Shown here: piece by piece, positions 62,676 through 64,000 of the stretch
Layout: the number at the start of each line of letters is the position of its first letter
How positions within the stretch are numbered: position 1 is the stretch's first letter
Assembly: GCF_028206995.1 (NCBI RefSeq)
Contig: NZ_JAQLFL010000002.1
Span: forward strand, 62,001 to 126,000
Reading direction: 5' to 3'
Source: Collinsella aerofaciens
GTDB taxonomy: Bacteria; Actinomycetota; Coriobacteriia; Coriobacteriales; Coriobacteriaceae
Length of the DNA stretch: 64,000 nucleotides
Translations under genes and position numbers: made by a program
Notes under the pieces: model-generated
What the model was told of the DNA's origin: nothing
The model's database searches: none
The model's input: only the letters and a program-made list of their open reading frames with translations

Positions 62676-63881
62676 ATGACCGCAACTGCACCCGCAGCAC
62701 CCGCTAAGGTGTACTTCACCAACCTGCGCACGCATGCTCGCGAGAGCCAGCTCGACAAGCTCAAGCGCCTCATCCGTCATGCCGGAATTGAGCAGATCGA
62801 CTTTGAGAACAAGTTCGTCGCTATCAAGATTCACTTTGGCGAGCTGGGCAACCTGAGCTTTTTGCGCCCCAACTACGCCCGTGCCGTCGCGGATGTCGTG
62901 AAGGAGCTGGGCGGCAAGCCCTTCCTCACCGACTGCAACACGCTCTACGTCGGTAGCCGCAAAAACGCGCTCGAGCACATCGATACCGCCTACCAGAACG
63001 GCTTTACTCCGTATGCCACGGGTTGCCAGATCATCATCGCCGACGGCCTCAAGGGCACCGACGAGGCGCTCGTCCCGGTCGAGGGCGGCGAGTACGTGCG
63101 CGAGGCCAAGATCGGTCAGGCACTCATGGACGCCGACATTGTGATCAGCCTCACCCACTTTAAGGGTCATGAGCAGGCCGGCTTTGGCGGTGCCATGAAG
63201 AACCTGGGCATGGGAGGCGGCAGCCGTGCCGGCAAGATGGAGCAGCATGCCGCCGGCAAACCGAACGTCGCGACCGAGCACTGCATTGGCTGCCGTGCCT
63301 GCGAGAGGATCTGCGCGCACAACGCTATCTCGTTTGACGACACCCGCGAGCGCGAGCTTGCCAGCGGCGCTACTCGCACGGTGCACGTGGCCGCCATCGA
63401 CCATGATCGCTGCGTGGGCTGCGGACGCTGCATTGCGGCATGCAACCAGGACTGCATCAAGCCCGGCTATGACGCCGCGGCCGATGTGCTCAACTGCAAG
63501 ATCGCCGAGTACACCAAGGCCGTCGTCGACGGCCGCCCGAGCTTCCATATCTCGCTTGCTATGGACATCAGCCCCAACTGCGATTGCCATCCCGAAAACG
63601 ATACGCCTATCGTCAACGACATCGGCATGTTCGCGAGCTTCGACCCGGTCGCCATCGACCAGGCCTGCGCCGACGCCGTCATGGCGTCCGAGCCGCTGCC
63701 CAACACCGAGCTCACCGATAGCGCGGCCAAGATGGAGCACAATCACGAGCATCTGGAGGGCGAGCAGGCGCGCGACCCCTTCTGCATCACGCATCCCGAC
63801 ACCGACTGGCGCGCGTGCATCGTGCATGCCGAGAAGATCGGCCTGGGCACGAGCAAGTACGAGCTCATCGAGGTTAAATAG
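62676..63881 (+). CDS. DUF362 family 4Fe-4S protein
   Basis: This 401-residue protein has an N-terminal DUF362 domain (residues 10-190; KVYFTNLRTH, VAIKIHFGELGNLSFLRP, SLTHFKGHEQAGFGGAMKNLGMG) and two [4Fe-4S] motifs, CIGCRACERICAHNAI near 207 and CVGCGRCIAACNQDC near 247. It then returns to the DUF362 fold with DISPNCDCHPENDTPI. Function is not established; it is common in anaerobes as a ferredoxin-like redox protein. It stands alone with its own terminator. Confidence 0.9.
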   Translation: MTATAPAAPAKVYFTNLRTHARESQLDKLKRLIRHAGIEQIDFENKFVAIKIHFGELGNLSFLRPNYARAVADVVKELGGKPFLTDCNTLYVGSRKNALEHIDTAYQNGFTPYATGCQIIIADGLKGTDEALVPVEGGEYVREAKIGQALMDADIVISLTHFKGHEQAGFGGAMKNLGMGGGSRAGKMEQHAAGKPNVATEHCIGCRACERICAHNAISFDDTRERELASGATRTVHVAAIDHDRCVGCGRCIAACNQDCIKPGYDAAADVLNCKIAEYTKAVVDGRPSFHISLAMDISPNCDCHPENDTPIVNDIGMFASFDPVAIDQACADAVMASEPLPNTELTDSAAKMEHNHEHLEGEQARDPFCITHPDTDWRACIVHAEKIGLGTSKYELIEVK

Positions 63882-63928
63882 CGCCTAGCTATTGGACAAA
63901 ACAAGCGCTTTTGTAGCGTAAGAAGAGC

Positions 63929-63967
63929 AAAAACCGCCCGCGAGCACAACGCTCACGGGCGGTTTTT
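63929..63967 (+). terminator. Terminator of the DUF362 gene
   Basis: AAAAACCGCCCG and CGGGCGGTTTTT with an inner GAGC/GCTC stem form a strong hairpin ending in TTTTT. Confidence 0.9.
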
Positions 63968-64000
63968 CGGAAGTGCGGTGAAAAATCGAATACCGCCGAC

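Overview
The window is about 60% G+C bacterial chromosome. Gene content and order suggest a gut Coriobacteriia genome, most likely Collinsella. This rests on the Ech-type [NiFe] hydrogenase, giant LPXTG adhesin, NfnAB pair, sortase and dense short palindromic repeats, and is recognition from memory, not a search. No rRNA, prophage or CRISPR-Cas locus is visible. The only tRNA is an initiator tRNA-Met. Coding is dense on both strands.

Layout. 1-6.7 kb: 3' end of carB, then an AT-richer accessory patch with a mannose-family PTS (IIB-IIC-IID, no IIA), a convergent GntR/UTRA regulator, an acetyl-esterase-like hydrolase and a Phd/RelE-type toxin-antitoxin pair. 7-14.2 kb: purine genes purE, purF, purM and purN, interspersed with a class B sortase, a degenerate MoaE-like protein and a CmpB-like membrane protein. 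14.3-20.6 kb: orphan fructose-family EIIA, PrsA-like foldase, YqeY, a polar amino-acid ABC transporter (ATPase, lipoprotein, two permeases) and a cytidylate-kinase-like protein. 20.8-26.8 kb, minus strand: nfnB-nfnA, pth, prs, glmU. 27-30.3 kb: ECF transporter (T, fused A-A', S). 30.4-36.4 kb: exonuclease III, sirtuin, folP-folK fusion, biotin-ligase-like protein, coaX, tRNA-fMet and a four-unit palindromic array. 36.4-45.2 kb: a large flavin/Fe-S oxidoreductase, a broken transposase-like gene and a five-gene Ech-type hydrogenase operon whose first gene fuses two membrane subunits. 45.7-53 kb: a 7.3-kb LPXTG adhesin with about 13 isopeptide-type domains and an in-frame TAG just after its signal peptide, bracketed by related 150-bp palindromic elements. 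53.6-62.6 kb: a two-component system divergent from an ABC-2 exporter, then an ATPase plus FtsX-like permease pair. 62.7-63.9 kb: a DUF362-type ferredoxin protein.

How it fits together. The hydrogenase (ferredoxin-linked, proton or sodium translocating) and NfnAB (ferredoxin/NADH/NADPH transhydrogenation) form a coherent anaerobic redox set. Pur genes, prs and carB supply nucleotides. The PTS, ECF and amino-acid ABC systems handle uptake. The sortase, foldase and adhesin are the cell-envelope part.

Most unusual points: the two amber-interrupted reading frames, the repeats around the adhesin, the 80-bp-period palindromic array after tRNA-fMet, a roughly 150-residue low-complexity insertion in dihydropteroate synthase, an inverted-repeat element carried in frame in the linker of the fused ECF ATPase, and several families of long palindromes between genes.
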